DNA of 64,000 nucleotides, from positions 2,784,197 through 2,848,196 of the forward strand of contig NC_061151.1 of NCBI RefSeq assembly GCF_905220365.1, read 5' to 3'. The stretch is from Vanessa cardui. Taxonomy: Eukaryota > Arthropoda > Insecta > Lepidoptera > Nymphalidae. The notes beneath the pieces are model-generated. The model worked only from the letters and a program-made list of their open reading frames with translations, searched no databases and was not told the DNA's origin. The stretch's first letter is position 1; each line of letters begins with the position of its first letter. Shown here piece after piece: positions 7,471-17,679 of this stretch. Made by a program: the position numbers and the translations under genes.

Positions 7471-9399
7471 CAGTCTGTCCACTTGAGCCGGTGGACGCCC
7501 TGTGGATGTGTCTATGAGATTTGTCTCCAAGTCCTGAATCTTCCTCGGTCGAGTCAGTGATCTGTTTTTGAGGTCTGGGCGCCAAAATGGTTTCTTCCAC
7601 TTGGGCGTTATTATTATAAATCTGCCTGATGCTGAGTTGAGATGATGGAGCACTCGAGGCAGGAGGCTGGGTGGGCAGAAAATCCAGGCCAGATCGTAAT
7701 GCCAGTGCCTGCTGAAAGCCTCGTGAAAGCAAGCGTTCGAGTCTGCCAAGTCTAATGAGACATATGTTGGAACAACATGTGCGAGATTTGACGCAAATAG
7801 GTCGATTACGGGTGTTCCCCAAACGCCGAAAATCTTTTCTGTAGCCTCGGGCAATAGATGCCACTCGGGAGCGACGCGCTTGCGCGAGAGGTGGTCGGCT
7901 TCCGTATTGTAAACTCCCGGGAGGTGGTGTGGCAGGAGTACAATGTTGAGGCTGTCCACTAACGTCAGCAGAACCTTGGTCAGCTCTAAGAGTGGCCCTG
8001 ACCTGGTTCCGCCTTCGTTTCTTATGAAGGCTATCACAGTCCGGTTGTCGCTCTGCAGGATCACAGTCGAGTCTTTCAAATTCTTTGTTTCGGCTGATAT
8101 TGCAGCGATCACTGCATACATTTCTTTCATGTTGCAATGCCAACTTTGCTGTTGTCGAGTCCAAGCACCCTGTAATCTCTTGCTGTTGACTAGAGCTCCC
8201 CATTGTATATCGGATGCGTCCGTAACGATGTAATTCGTTGTCATCATCTCGTGATGGATTGGAGTCACTTGATGTATGTTGTCCAACCACCATTCCAAAT
8301 CTTGATGGACTTCCTCCGAGAACTTCATTGGGGCTCGAGGGTTCAGGCGAAGCTTGTTGCTGTGGCGTTGCAGAGTTCGGCAATGCAACCTTCCCCGGTG
8401 GGTGATGAAGGTTGCAAAGTTGAGATACCCTAAGAGGCGTTGAGCCTGCTTGAGGGTCCAATTGCCTGTTGCAAGCCGAGCTTGAATGTACTGACCCACT
8501 TTTGAGACCTTTTCTTGGGGAAGGGACTTGGTGTTGATTTGTGTGTCCCAATTTATACCCAGAAATTCTATTGACCTCGTCGGAGTGAGGATGGATTTTT
8601 CCAAGTTGACATACCATCCGAGACTGGTTAGGAATTTGATAGCAATTTTTACTTGGGCTTCCAGCTGTTCCCTGGACTGATGAGCTAGGAGGTAGTCGTC
8701 CAGGTAGACAATTAGACGGAGTCCTTGCTTTCGAAGCATTTCTGCAGTCCAGTTCGTTAGGGATGCGAACATTTTTGGCGCCGCCGCTAAGCCGAACGGG
8801 AGGCAGGTCATCTGCCACAATTTGCCTTCGTAGCTGATGCGTAGGTAGCGCCTGTGCTGTACTTTGATAGGCAAGTGGTAATAGGCTTGGCTGAGATCTA
8901 GCTTGGCCATCCAGTCTCCTGATTGAAGGAAGTTGGGGGTCTGATGGTGATTTATCAAGTTGAAATGTTTTGGTGTCAGGTATCGATTTAGGGCTTTCAG
9001 ATTGAAAATTACTCGATTTTTTCCATTGCTCTTTGTTATGATGAACAACGGGGAAATGAAACTTGGGGTAGGGGGTGCAGGCTCTAGAACACGAGTTTGA
9101 ATCATCTTCTGTAACTCGATTGACATTAACGTCGATTTTGGAGTCTGGTATTCCGTCAAAACTTCTTTTGTTGGAAGAATTAATGGTGGCGCTTGGTTGA
9201 AAGGAATGCGGGCACCAGATACCATTTTTAATATAGCCTGTGGAGGATTCAAGGCGGCCCACTTCTTTTGAAAGAGCCTTAGACACCCCCCCGTAAAACC
9301 ACTCGAGTCATTTACTTTTAAAGTTTTGTTTACTTTGCTTGTGGCTTTTATGTCCTCCCTTTTGGCTTGAGCTAGAATTGATTTGGTTGCGATGAGCAC
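7432..9399 (-). CDS. DIRS reverse transcriptase / RNase H / methyltransferase-like polyprotein
   Basis: A 655-residue frame. The RT domain (about 100-290) has the first catalytic Asp in AKLDLSQAYYHLP (168) and the active-site box VYLDDYLLAH (Asp 234-235). PFGLAAAPKMF (201-211) is the conserved palm motif. RNase H (about 388-510) shows TDAS (Asp394), KEMYAV (Glu426), QSDNRT (Asp451) and NTEADHLSR (Asp502), the expected D-E-D-D set. The C-terminal part (about 515-620) has VIDLFAS and FCPPSLLP, the DPPY-like signature of the adenine-methyltransferase-like domain typical of DIRS elements. It overlaps the gag frame by 92 bp, and the recombinase frame runs open beneath nearly all of it. The first Met at 9399 is assumed; frameshift expression from gag is an alternative. 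Confidence 0.92.
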   Translation of the reverse strand: MLIATKSILAQAKREDIKATSKVNKTLKVNDSSGFTGGCLRLFQKKWAALNPPQAILKMVSGARIPFNQAPPLILPTKEVLTEYQTPKSTLMSIELQKMIQTRVLEPAPPTPSFISPLFIITKSNGKNRVIFNLKALNRYLTPKHFNLINHHQTPNFLQSGDWMAKLDLSQAYYHLPIKVQHRRYLRISYEGKLWQMTCLPFGLAAAPKMFASLTNWTAEMLRKQGLRLIVYLDDYLLAHQSREQLEAQVKIAIKFLTSLGWYVNLEKSILTPTRSIEFLGINWDTQINTKSLPQEKVSKVGQYIQARLATGNWTLKQAQRLLGYLNFATFITHRGRLHCRTLQRHSNKLRLNPRAPMKFSEEVHQDLEWWLDNIHQVTPIHHEMMTTNYIVTDASDIQWGALVNSKRLQGAWTRQQQSWHCNMKEMYAVIAAISAETKNLKDSTVILQSDNRTVIAFIRNEGGTRSGPLLELTKVLLTLVDSLNIVLLPHHLPGVYNTEADHLSRKRVAPEWHLLPEATEKIFGVWGTPVIDLFASNLAHVVPTYVSLDLADSNACFHEAFSRHWHYDLAWIFCPPSLLPRVLHHLNSASGRFIIITPKWKKPFWRPDLKNRSLTRPRKIQDLETNLIDTSTGRPPAQVDRLNLEAWLILGGIR

Positions 9400-10675
9400 T
9401 GAAGTCTTTTCTATCTTTTTTAAAGGTTGTATTGGTTCCCGGCTTTGCAGGGCGGATACGAAAATTCAAATTGTCTTTAGACGTTGACGGGCTAGAGGAC
9501 ACAGGCCGAGAAACCGAAGAAGTTGTTGATGCGGCATATTGTTTGTGTAGCTTGTCCACCCCCCCTATTTTTTGCACATACGCAGATAAAGCCTGAGGGT
9601 TGAACATATATTCGGCCGAGGGAGGTATTTTCTCTATGTCTTCTCGAACGTACGTACCTTTAATAGCCTTGACAATAGCACGACGACGAAGTTCCAACAC
9701 CTCTGCACGTTTTCCGCAAATTATTTGAAAAATATCGTGTGTTACGCTTTTATAGGGCGAATCGGTTCCGAAAAGTTCTTTCAGTTTCTCATAAATGGAT
9801 GACGGAGAGAGCTGAGATTGGTTTACCGCCGACCAATCAATGAGAGATTGTAAAGCTTCATTTACGGACTCATTTTGAGCCATAACAGCATTGGACAACG
9901 CTGCAAAACTCCGCTCCATTTGAAACCATCGCAATGGAGCCTTAGGATCATCAAACTTTCGCAATTCCTCGTTCACTTTTAGTTCCATGAAGCCCGGGAA
10001 CGCGACGTACTTCTTTTGAGTTTCGGTATAGCGCACAGAGTTCCAGTCTTCAGAATCCAAACGTTGTACTGACATCATTTTAGCAACGCGTTCGTTATTG
10101 GCTCTTGCAATTGTGGGTTCTTTGATAGTAAGATCCAACTTCGCTATATCACCTACCACTAACTTATTAATATTTGCGGGTAGGTCACCGCCGCGACTGT
10201 CAGGAATAGGTTTAACGAGAAAAGGTGTCGATCTTTCCTCTAATGCAGGTTGTGAGGGTATTACTGCCCTAGGTGTTTGCGCAGCACCCGGTTGCATAAT
10301 ATTTTGGATGTAACTCACCAGATGTTGAGAGAGGGCCTCAAACCTTTGATGCAATTCGTCGTCTTTCACCGTAGAGCCCGAAACGCAGCTGCGGGAGCCG
10401 CGCGAGCAGCGCGAGCGGCGCGTGCGGCGTGAGCGGCGCACGCGCTTCGGTGTAGGCTGTGACTCCTTACTCACAACACTTTCGTCACTATCACTGTCAC
10501 TAGGGCTCGATGAACGTCTAGAACGAACAGTCAAACGCGTGGTGCCCAGAGCACCTTCCGACATTTTATCGTTAACGATACCGGCGCGAGAATCCGAAAT
10601 CGAGCTAAGACGACGCTTTCGCGAATTTGCAGTCACGTTTTCTTGGTCGTTAGTTTCCATGATAATCACGACCAC
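9308..10675 (-). CDS. DIRS gag-like protein
   Basis: A 455-residue first ORF, starting 115 bp inside the left inverted repeat. The N terminus is Ser/Arg-rich, with a dense basic run (RRSRRTRRSRCSRGSRS, about residues 80-97) encoded by very GC-rich DNA. A globular middle (about 180-380) contains FPGFMELKVNEELRKFDD and WFQMERSFAALSNAVM. The tail is rich in Ser, Lys and Gln. No zinc knuckle is seen, which is normal for DIRS gag-like proteins. Position, length and composition support a nucleic-acid-binding structural protein; there is no catalytic motif. Its end overlaps the RT frame. Confidence 0.8.
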   Translation of the reverse strand: MVVIIMETNDQENVTANSRKRRLSSISDSRAGIVNDKMSEGALGTTRLTVRSRRSSSPSDSDSDESVVSKESQPTPKRVRRSRRTRRSRCSRGSRSCVSGSTVKDDELHQRFEALSQHLVSYIQNIMQPGAAQTPRAVIPSQPALEERSTPFLVKPIPDSRGGDLPANINKLVVGDIAKLDLTIKEPTIARANNERVAKMMSVQRLDSEDWNSVRYTETQKKYVAFPGFMELKVNEELRKFDDPKAPLRWFQMERSFAALSNAVMAQNESVNEALQSLIDWSAVNQSQLSPSSIYEKLKELFGTDSPYKSVTHDIFQIICGKRAEVLELRRRAIVKAIKGTYVREDIEKIPPSAEYMFNPQALSAYVQKIGGVDKLHKQYAASTTSSVSRPVSSSPSTSKDNLNFRIRPAKPGTNTTFKKDRKDFSAHRNQINSSSSQKGGHKSHKQSKQNFKSK

Positions 10676-10789
10676 GAAATAGGAAAAACGAAAACAGAAC
10701 TTTTTACTTCACTTCTCAAAAGTTCAAAATAATTTATAGACAAATTTCGATAAGCAGCTTTAGCACGCGGTTCGAAGAACAACGCAACA

Positions 10790-10957
10790 AATGACGAAAA
10801 AATATGGCGGCTTGTGGAACGAAACATCGCTAAGAAAGTTGAGGGCGCCACTGAGCAGTCATTTTTGGAGGGAAAACGGAGACCTCTGGCGGCTAGCGGC
10901 GGAACAAGTACAATGTACTCTCATAATGGACTTCAGACGTCAAACGGAACACATAAT
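10790..10957 (-). repeat. DIRS left inverted terminal repeat
   Basis: The inner 152 bp (10,790-10,941) are inverted relative to 5997-6148. The outer 16 bp (10,942-10,957) are unique to this end but recur inverted in the ICR. The ORFs called here on the plus strand are shadows of the repeat. Confidence 0.9.
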
Positions 10958-11433
10958 AAATTTGTTAAAAGGTTTCGTTTGAAAGGAATAAAACGACTTT
11001 AAGCTTTTTAAGGCGTTTTAAAATAAAGTACTTAATTTGAACATAATGTTTGAATGTTTCTTTCAGCTTATTTTTTTTTTATTTACAAAGAAATCGATAC
11101 GAAAGGATTTTATTTAGCAATTAAGTAAAAGAAATTGTATGTTTAAAAATATACGTCAGAAAGACTTTTAAATGTCATTCAAATATAAGTTCACGGTTGT
11201 AATGTCGTAGTCCAAGTTTAAAGCCAGTGAAATAATAAAACTGGACTCATAAAAATATAATATTATCATATATTAAAGTCTCCGAAACGCGCTACATCTT
11301 TTGTTACAAGTTTTTTGTATATTAGTTTATTGATATTCTCAATTAGGCTTTCAAAAATTTGTCTTTCTTTATAGATATATAGATTGTGTATAATACTGCA
11401 TCTGATTTATTAATGAAATATAACATGCCCACT
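10958..11433. other. Intergenic, nothing recognised
   Basis: AT-rich flank of the DIRS element. The first bases, aaatttgttaaaagg, should join directly to the ATAAT core in an empty allele. Confidence 0.45.
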
Positions 11434-11736
11434 TTTACTTGGTGGTAGGGCTTTGTGCTAGCCCGTCTAGGTAGGTACCACACACTCATCAGTTATTCTT
11501 CCGCCAAGTAACAGTACTCAGTATTGTTGTGTTCCGGTTCGAAGGGTGAGTGAGCCAGTGTAACTACAGGCACAAGGGACATAACATCTTACTTCCCAAG
11601 GTTGGTGGCACATTGACGATGTAAAGGATAGTTAATATTTCTTAACTTTTCTCGTCATTGTCGATGGGTGATGGTGACCACTTACCATCTGGTGGCCCAT
11701 ATGTTCGTCCGCCAACCTATACCATAAAAAAAGTCT
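11434..11736 (-). repeat. Family C, near full length
   Basis: Reverse of the family C consensus: TTACTTGGTGGTAGGGCTTT, ACTCATCAGTTATTC, GTGAGTGAGCCAGTGTAACT, GGTGACCACTTACCATCTGG, ending at CAACCTATACCATAAAAAAA. No coding capacity or TIRs are seen. About 290 bp is the usual length. Confidence 0.8.
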
Positions 11737-12616
11737 ATCACACCAGAACGGCTGAACGGATTTGAATGAGATTTGTTAGATAGATAGATTATAAACTGAA
11801 ACAGCATATCCCTTTTTATCCCTAACATTCTCTGTCTCTTTCTCTAACGAGCGAAGCAGCGTTCGGAAACTAGTATTAAATATATTACGTGTTGTCACCT
11901 AAAACGAGTTATACAAGTTTAAATATATAATTATAATTTCGTATGGATTACATTTTTAGGATATATTTGATATTTATTTAAACCATAAACATGTCAATGT
12001 TAGACTAATAAATTAAACTTGGAACTAAGTCGTATCATAAAAAAAAAGTTACTCTTCGCGACATTATTCACCACAGATTAAATACAAATGTTGCTAGGTT
12101 GCATAAAAAAAACATTCCACGGATTTTTTATTACCTTTTTTATCTTAATTTATGGGAGTGAATATAAGAAATTTTATTGTATTTTAAATGCATTAAATGT
12201 ATTTATTGTTAATTTAAATGTTAATACGAATAAGTAAAATCAAAAAAAGGTCAAAGTTTATTGTAAATTTTTGATTGATTGGGATTTGGTCCAACGGCTT
12301 CTACTTTGGGGATCGTGGGTTCATATTTTAAGCTTGTTATAATCACTTTGTTTATATACTGTAATTTTTATGAGACTTATATGTCATGACATTTGCCTCG
12401 AAAGAATTCTAAAAAAAAATGAGGACAAAAGCTCACAGCGTCATGTTTTAGTGATAAAATTAATTTCAATAATATATCAACGTCTTAGATATTTTATTAT
12501 AAATTTAGATTCCGAGTACAAATTGATTTTTTTAGCTTAGAATACACAATAGTGATTTCCAATAATATATATACTAATATTATAATACAAAACCTACCTA
12601 ATACCTGTTGACTTCC
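11737..12616. other. Intergenic with weak repeat relics
   Basis: A family G-like relic (ACGGCTGAACGGATTTGAAT) is at 11,745-11,870, and a tRNA-like scrap (GGGATCGTGGGTTCAT) near 12,300. Otherwise AT-rich DNA with nothing recognised. Confidence 0.35.
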
Positions 12617-12825
12617 AAGTAGGATACATTAATTTAAATAATTGTATTTAATTAACATGACGTTGTATTTTTTAAATGTTAAAAAAGAGTAACTACTGAG
12701 TTTCTTGCCGGTTCTTCTCGGTAGAATCTACTTTCCGAACCGGTGGTAGCTTCACTTAATTGTAAAATGACGATTGAAAAGTGCTTATAAAAGCCTACTT
12801 GAATAATGTATATTTTGATTTTGAA
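12617..12825 (+). repeat. Family D, LINE-like 3' end
   Basis: Starts near AAGTAGGATACATTAATTTA and passes through GAGTTTCTTGCCGGTTCTTC and GAACCGGTGGTAGC. It ends AAGCCTACTTGAATAATGTA with a TTTTGA tail. The CCGGTTC/GAACCGG pair can form a stem. Confidence 0.75.
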
Positions 12826-13029
12826 ACTAATTCTATCTGTCCGTTGCCGTAGAAAATTTTAATTTTAAATATTGGAAATGAGTAACTACTAAGTTTCTTT
12901 GTGGTAGTAGCTTTTGTTATACTTCTGTAATATAACAATTCTAGTTCATTTTCGATTTCGAACTCTTAGTATTGGAAAAAACAAGCTACTTTTATGCATA
13001 ACACCTGATGAGCTATTTCTATTCATATT

Positions 13030-13197
13030 TAATAAATTATGTTAATAATAAATTTGACAAAAATATACCCGCTGAGTTTCTTTCGCCGGTTCTTCTCAGG
13101 TCAGGGTATTTTCTTTTCCGAACCGGTAATGTTTAATCTGACTATCAATAAGTAATAATGCTTCCATATTCAATAAAGGAATTTGAGTTTGAGTTTC
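13030..13197 (+). repeat. Family H, LINE-like 3' end
   Basis: It holds CCGCTGAGTTTCTTTCGCCG, GGTTCTTCTCAGGTCAGGGT and GAACCGGTAATG, then TATTCAATAAAGGAATTTGA with a TTTGAG tail. It is related to family D in its hairpin but has a different tail. The other copy is 29,045-29,225 on the minus strand. Confidence 0.7.
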
Positions 13198-14396
13198 AGT
13201 TAGAAAGCAGAGTCGCAGGTGGCAACTAGCTATAATGGACAATAATATAACAGATAATATATAAATATTTTTCTTAATTTATGTAGTCTGGTAACATTTT
13301 TAATCTGTCGCTGCGTGGGAACAGACGGAAAGACAAAAAGTCAAACAACAATGACGATGTCGTGACGGCTGACCAGGCCGGTCAGGATACCGGGGTCACG
13401 AGGCTGGAGATGATTTTAGGGTCCCTTGGATGCATTTTAAATTCAAATATATTAAGATTTGTAGTTTATAGATTAATTTATTTTAGAAGACAATTAGGGA
13501 AATTATGTACACAACTATTTTTTCGATATGGTAACACTTTGCCAATTTTCCCCGAGCCTAAGTCTTATATATGATGGAGTATTTTTTTTATTTAATAATA
13601 ATTATTATTCAGGTATAAAATGGCTTATTACTAACGCAACTTCACTTCGGCAAAAACAGATAAATAAGCCGCTGGTTTATTCGGCACTTCTTTTCAGGAC
13701 ATTTGCTTTTTCAAACCAGTAGCTTTTAATTGACGATAAATAATTAAGTGCCTTCATAATTTTTTATTTATTTTATTTAATTTCATTAAATTCTGAAAAC
13801 GATTGAAAGGAAACTAATTATATAACAGATCAACCTTGACCGATTTTAGAATGATTTTCCGTCGCCCTTTGACACGGTAAGTTAAAAAAAACGTCATTCT
13901 AGTTTCGAGAATGAATGACACAAAAACCATTCGATTTAAGAATGGTTTGGAGGCATTGAACTTCTTTAAACTACATAAATATATACTTTATATATGTAAA
14001 GTATTTATATTGAACATTACTTTATTTTTAGTTCATATTATTATATATTTAAGCATTTAATGTTATTAATTCTTATGTTAATAAAGTAACTACTGAATTT
14101 CTTGCCCGTTCTTCTCGCCGGTGGTAAGATCAGTACGGTCAGTTACACTTTACAGTATGTAATTTAAATATATTCTAAGATATAACAGATTTATTATATG
14201 GTCATAGCGGTTTGTATTGTTTAATGAAAAGAAAGTTTCGAATATTTATAATATATTTAGTACTAGTTATCATCTGCGACTTCGCTTGCTTTTTATATGC
14301 GGTTGCTAGACAAAAAAAGCATCCTATGTCCTGCCTTGGAGTTCAAGTCTGTTCATACCAAATTTCACGTCGTTCGTGTAAAATCGTTTCTGTGAT
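13198..14396. other. Intergenic with decayed D/H-like relics
   Basis: Relics of D/H ends lie near 13,610-13,760 (GGCACTTCTTTTCAGGACAT, AAACCAGTAGC) and 14,080-14,130. The short frames here have no recognisable domain. A nine-base-scale AT palindrome near 13,980 is likely trivial. Confidence 0.35.
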
Positions 14397-14514
14397 GATC
14401 GACCCAGTGGTTAGAACGCGTGCATCTTAAACGATGATTGCGGGTTGAAACCCAGGCAAGCACCACTGAATATTCATGTGCCGACATGTGCTTACATGAA
14501 TATTCATATAAAAT
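14397..14514 (+). mobile_element. SINE-A 5' half
   Basis: CGACCCAGTGGTTAGAACGC and the B box GGGTTGAAACCC, then GCAAGCACCACTGAATATTC. The SINE is split here by family I and resumes at 14,700. Confidence 0.75.
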
Positions 14515-14682
14515 CTTTCAAATTATAACTCAAAATTTGACATAAAATCATTTGCCTCCACACTTTGGGAAAGTATTGTCCCGTAAAACGCGGAATTTCT
14601 TAGTTTACATACAATTACAATAGATTTAGTATCAGTAACACAGAATAAATTCACTAATTAGTTTTACCCACACATACACACA
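14515..14682. repeat. Family I copy 2, between SINE-A halves
   Basis: Matches 1858-2027 over about 170 bp, including TGCCTCCACACTTTGGGAAA. It replaces the SINE segment that normally reads TTAATTTGTGTTTATAATTC. This suggests insertion or recombination rather than chance adjacency. Confidence 0.6.
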
Positions 14683-14699
14683 TATTATTATTCATTTCA

Positions 14700-14890
14700 T
14701 TCAGGTGAAGGAAAACATCGTAAGGAAACCTGCATGTGTCTAATTTCATCGAAATTCTGCCACATGTGCATTCCACCAACCCGCATTGGAACAGCGTGGT
14801 GGATGTATGTTAGTGTATGTTCCAAACCCTCTCCTTAATGGAAGAGGAGGCCTTATCCCAGCAGTGGGAAATTTACAGGCTGTTACTTTA
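14700..14890 (+). mobile_element. SINE-A 3' half
   Basis: GGTGAAGGAAAACATCGTAA to GCAGTGGGAAATTTACAGGC. Within it, a local duplication places GTATGTTAGTGTATGTTCC before the CTCTCCTTAATGGAAGAGGA block. Confidence 0.8.
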
Positions 14891-15264
14891 AACAAACTCG
14901 ACGTATAACTCGTTCGTGTATTGTGAAATGTGACGTGTGATTACAATAATATTCAAAAAAGGTTCTCGATATGATATCAACGTCGATTTTGAACATTTTA
15001 CGATCAGATCGGACACTTGCAGAACCACAAAATTGACCCTCGATGTAAATATATGTTACAATATGTTTTTTATAGCTTTTCTGTATGTATTTTTTATCGT
15101 TGAAAAATACCTTATGTATAAATTATTATAACGTTATGTATGTGTGCAAGTGAATTCTTTACATTTGAACAGAGGGCCAGATTTGAATCGTTGAAGATCT
15201 TGGGGTAAGGAATCAAATTCGATCCTTAAATATTTCATGAACGAAAAGTTATTTCGATATTTTT
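14891..15264. other. Intergenic, nothing recognised
   Basis: AT-rich. A 64-codon frame (14,937-15,131) has no recognisable motif. Confidence 0.4.
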
Positions 15265-15551
15265 TATGGTATAGATTGGCGGACGAGCATATGGGCCACC
15301 TGATGGTAAGTGGTCACCATCACCCATAGACAACGACGCTGTAAGAAATATTAACTATTCCTTACATCGTCAATGTGCCACCAACTTTGGGAACTAAGAT
15401 GTTATGTCCTTGTGTCTGTAGTTACACTGGCTCACTCACCCTTCAAACCGTAACACAACAATACTGAGTACTGTTATTTGGCAGTAGAATAACTGATGAG
15501 TGGGTGGTACCTACCTAGAAGGGCTTGCACAAAGCCCTACCACCAAGTAAA
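15265..15551 (+). repeat. Family C, full length
   Basis: Begins TTTATGGTATAGATTGGCGG, has CACCTGATGGTAAGTGGTCA and ACACTGGCTCACTCACCCTT, and ends CCCTACCACCAAGTAAAT. Useful as a reference copy. Confidence 0.85.
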
Positions 15552-15614
15552 TTAGAGTCATGTTACAAAAATATATTTTTTCTTATCTAAATACACTTTT
15601 GTGTAGGCTGTTAT

Positions 15615-15800
15615 GATATTATATACTAGTAGCTAATGTAAGTTACTCCTTATTACATATCTGCTGGTGAAACTCTCGTCCAAATCGGTGCAGTCGTTCC
15701 AGATATTAGCTGTAACAAATAGACAGACAGACGAAAATGGAAAAGTGTTATTTTGGTATAACTGTCATGTGTACACTGTGCATATACATTTGCAGTTATA
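15615..15800 (+). repeat. Family E copy, internal part
   Basis: GTAAGTTACTCCTTATTACA, TGGTGAAACTCTCGTCCAAA and AGACAGACAGACGAAAATGG, but no intact 3' end. Confidence 0.65.
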
Positions 15801-15969
15801 ACTTAAGTCAATGGACTGATTTAATAATTAAATCGATCTCAGCATAATCATCGCTGTCGTGGCGTCTATGACCCTAGGGGTCTTAGAATGGTATGGACCC
15901 TACCGTAAAGTCTAATTAATGTTTGGTTAAATTTATTCTTTTAGAACTACACAAATTGATATGACATCT

Positions 15970-16172
15970 TAAATAAATAAATACATATTGGACAACATCA
16001 CATACAACACAAACATAAACATCACATACAACATAAACATCAGAATTAACGACGGTATCACAAACACCCAGACCCAAGACAACATATCGGGAAATGCCGG
16101 GAATTGAACCCTGGACATCGGAGTGGCGTACCCATGGAAACCGGTGTACACTCTACTCGATCACGGACCATC
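15970..16172 (-). mobile_element. SINE-B with an internal short tandem duplication
   Basis: Minus-strand SINE-B with head GAATTGAACCCTGGACATCG and GGAGTGGCGTACCCATGGAA. Near its 3' end, ACATCACATACAACA is duplicated, lengthening the copy. Confidence 0.75.
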
Positions 16173-16725
16173 GGGATCATCAATATAAGGGATGGTTAAT
16201 ATCTCTAAAAGTATCGAGGTCTATGGAGTCAGCCTGCATATTTTGATTTAAAAAACGGCAAATTTGCCAAATTGTTTTGCGATCCTGACACATGCAAATA
16301 CAAACGAACATAAAATACATAAAATACGCTAAAAATCCAACCGACCCGAACGCCATCATAAAACGATAATGATAACGAAATTTTATGAACAATGTGACAT
16401 ATCTTTGTGTGGTGTGTTATTTTTATTGCGATACATCGAAACGTAAAGGACCGTTAAATAAAAATGGCCGATTAATGTCGACAAATTATTTCTTACGAGA
16501 CAAATTTAGCGGTTACCCGTCGAACGTGTTTTGATATTTTGTTAAAATGCGTCCATTTTGTTCTCCGAACAGTTAGTGCGGGTGGGTTTGCATGTATTAT
16601 GTATATTCAATATGGTGAATAGTTCCCCCCCTACATTGTAGAGGGTGTGATTGTAAGTCTTAGATATAAAAGACTTGACTATATCCTTTCTTTGGGTACA
16701 AGCTTGCTTTGCAGACAAACAGATT
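16173..16725. other. Intergenic, nothing recognised
   Basis: Moderately CpG-containing, apparently single-copy DNA. The 70-codon minus-strand frame at 16,180-16,392 shows a hydrophobic stretch but no family I recognise. Confidence 0.35.
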
Positions 16726-17030
16726 TATATACAACAACAACACCCTGTAAATTCCCACTGCTGGGCTAAAGGCCTCCTCTCCCTTTGAGGAGAAGTTTTG
16801 TAACATATTCCACCACGCTGTTCCAATGCGGGTTAGAGCAATACACATGTGGCAGAATTTGTATGAAATTTGTCACATGCAGGTTTTCTCACGATGTTTT
16901 CCTTCACCGCTGAGCACGAGATGAATTATAAAGACAAATTAAGCACATGAATAAGCGGTGCTTGCCTGGGTTTGAACCCGCAATCATCGGTTGAGATGCA
17001 CGCGTTCTAACCACTGGGCCATCTCGGCTA
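16726..17030 (-). mobile_element. SINE-A, full length
   Basis: It runs on the minus strand from the tail complement (ACAACAACACCCTGTAAATT) to GGTTTGAACCCGCAATCATC and the A-box complement CTAACCACTGGGCCATCTCG. The 62-codon frame within is a repeat shadow. Confidence 0.9.
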
Positions 17031-17311
17031 TATTAGTCATGATTCGGTCAGTAGATATGTATTATTGATAGTCGCCTGATGTCCTGGAAAACCTTTATTT
17101 TTCTATAAAACAAACACAATAGTACATGTTGATATTCAGTGCTGCTGTTGAAAGCTAATTATCTCATGGAATCACTTATTCCAGCGTGGGAAACGATTGT
17201 TGACGAGCATATTAATCAATGTTATGTCAGCTTGTTATGTCAAACTTATACATGATGATATTTTTCAAGTTTCTCAAAACAGAATCTATGACAACTAGAC
17301 TAACATGAGCT

Positions 17312-17548
17312 TTTACTTGACTTTGTGCAAACCCGTCTGGGTAGGTACCACATACTCATCAGATATTCTACCGCTAAACAACAGTACGCAGTATTGTCGT
17401 GTTCCGGTTTATGTGAGTGAGCCAGTGTAACTACAGGCACAAGGGATATCTTAGTTTCCAAGGTTGGTGGCGCATTGACGATGTAAGGAATGGTTAATAT
17501 TTCTTACAGCGCCATTGTCTATGGTCGGTGGTGACCACTTACCATCTA
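17312..17548 (-). repeat. Family C copy
   Basis: Reverse orientation: CCCGTCTGGGTAGGTACCAC, GTGAGCCAGTGTAACTACAG, GTGACCACTTACCATCT. Confidence 0.75.
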
Positions 17549-17679
17549 TTCAATGAATTATGAACGGGGAATGTATCGGCTAAATGTAATTCAGGTATAA
17601 CTATAATAAGGCTAGATTATTAAGTGAATCGATAATTTTGCGATGATATACAGATTTACATAAAAAAACAAAGTCACAA

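Larger units (their letters stand above)
5947..10957 (-). mobile_element. DIRS-like tyrosine-recombinase retrotransposon
   Basis: A 5.0-kb element read on the minus strand. Its order is: left terminal repeat (10,790-10,957), gag-like ORF, RT/RNase H/methyltransferase-like ORF, overlapping tyrosine recombinase, ICR (6191-6289), right terminal repeat (5947-6148). There are no direct LTRs and no integrase or protease, which is the hallmark of DIRS elements. Both ends carry ATAAT on the plus strand (5947-5951 and 10,953-10,957), the likely crossover core, and no target-site duplication is seen beyond it. Its coding DNA is more GC-rich than its surroundings. The structure is complete and two of three reading frames are open, so the insertion looks fairly young. 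The recombinase frame is broken. Confidence 0.93.

Noticed and set aside
10666..11002. Short ORFs at the DIRS left end on both strands
   Set aside because: They lie in the inverted terminal repeat and recur at 5,965-6,353; they are shadows of the repeat.
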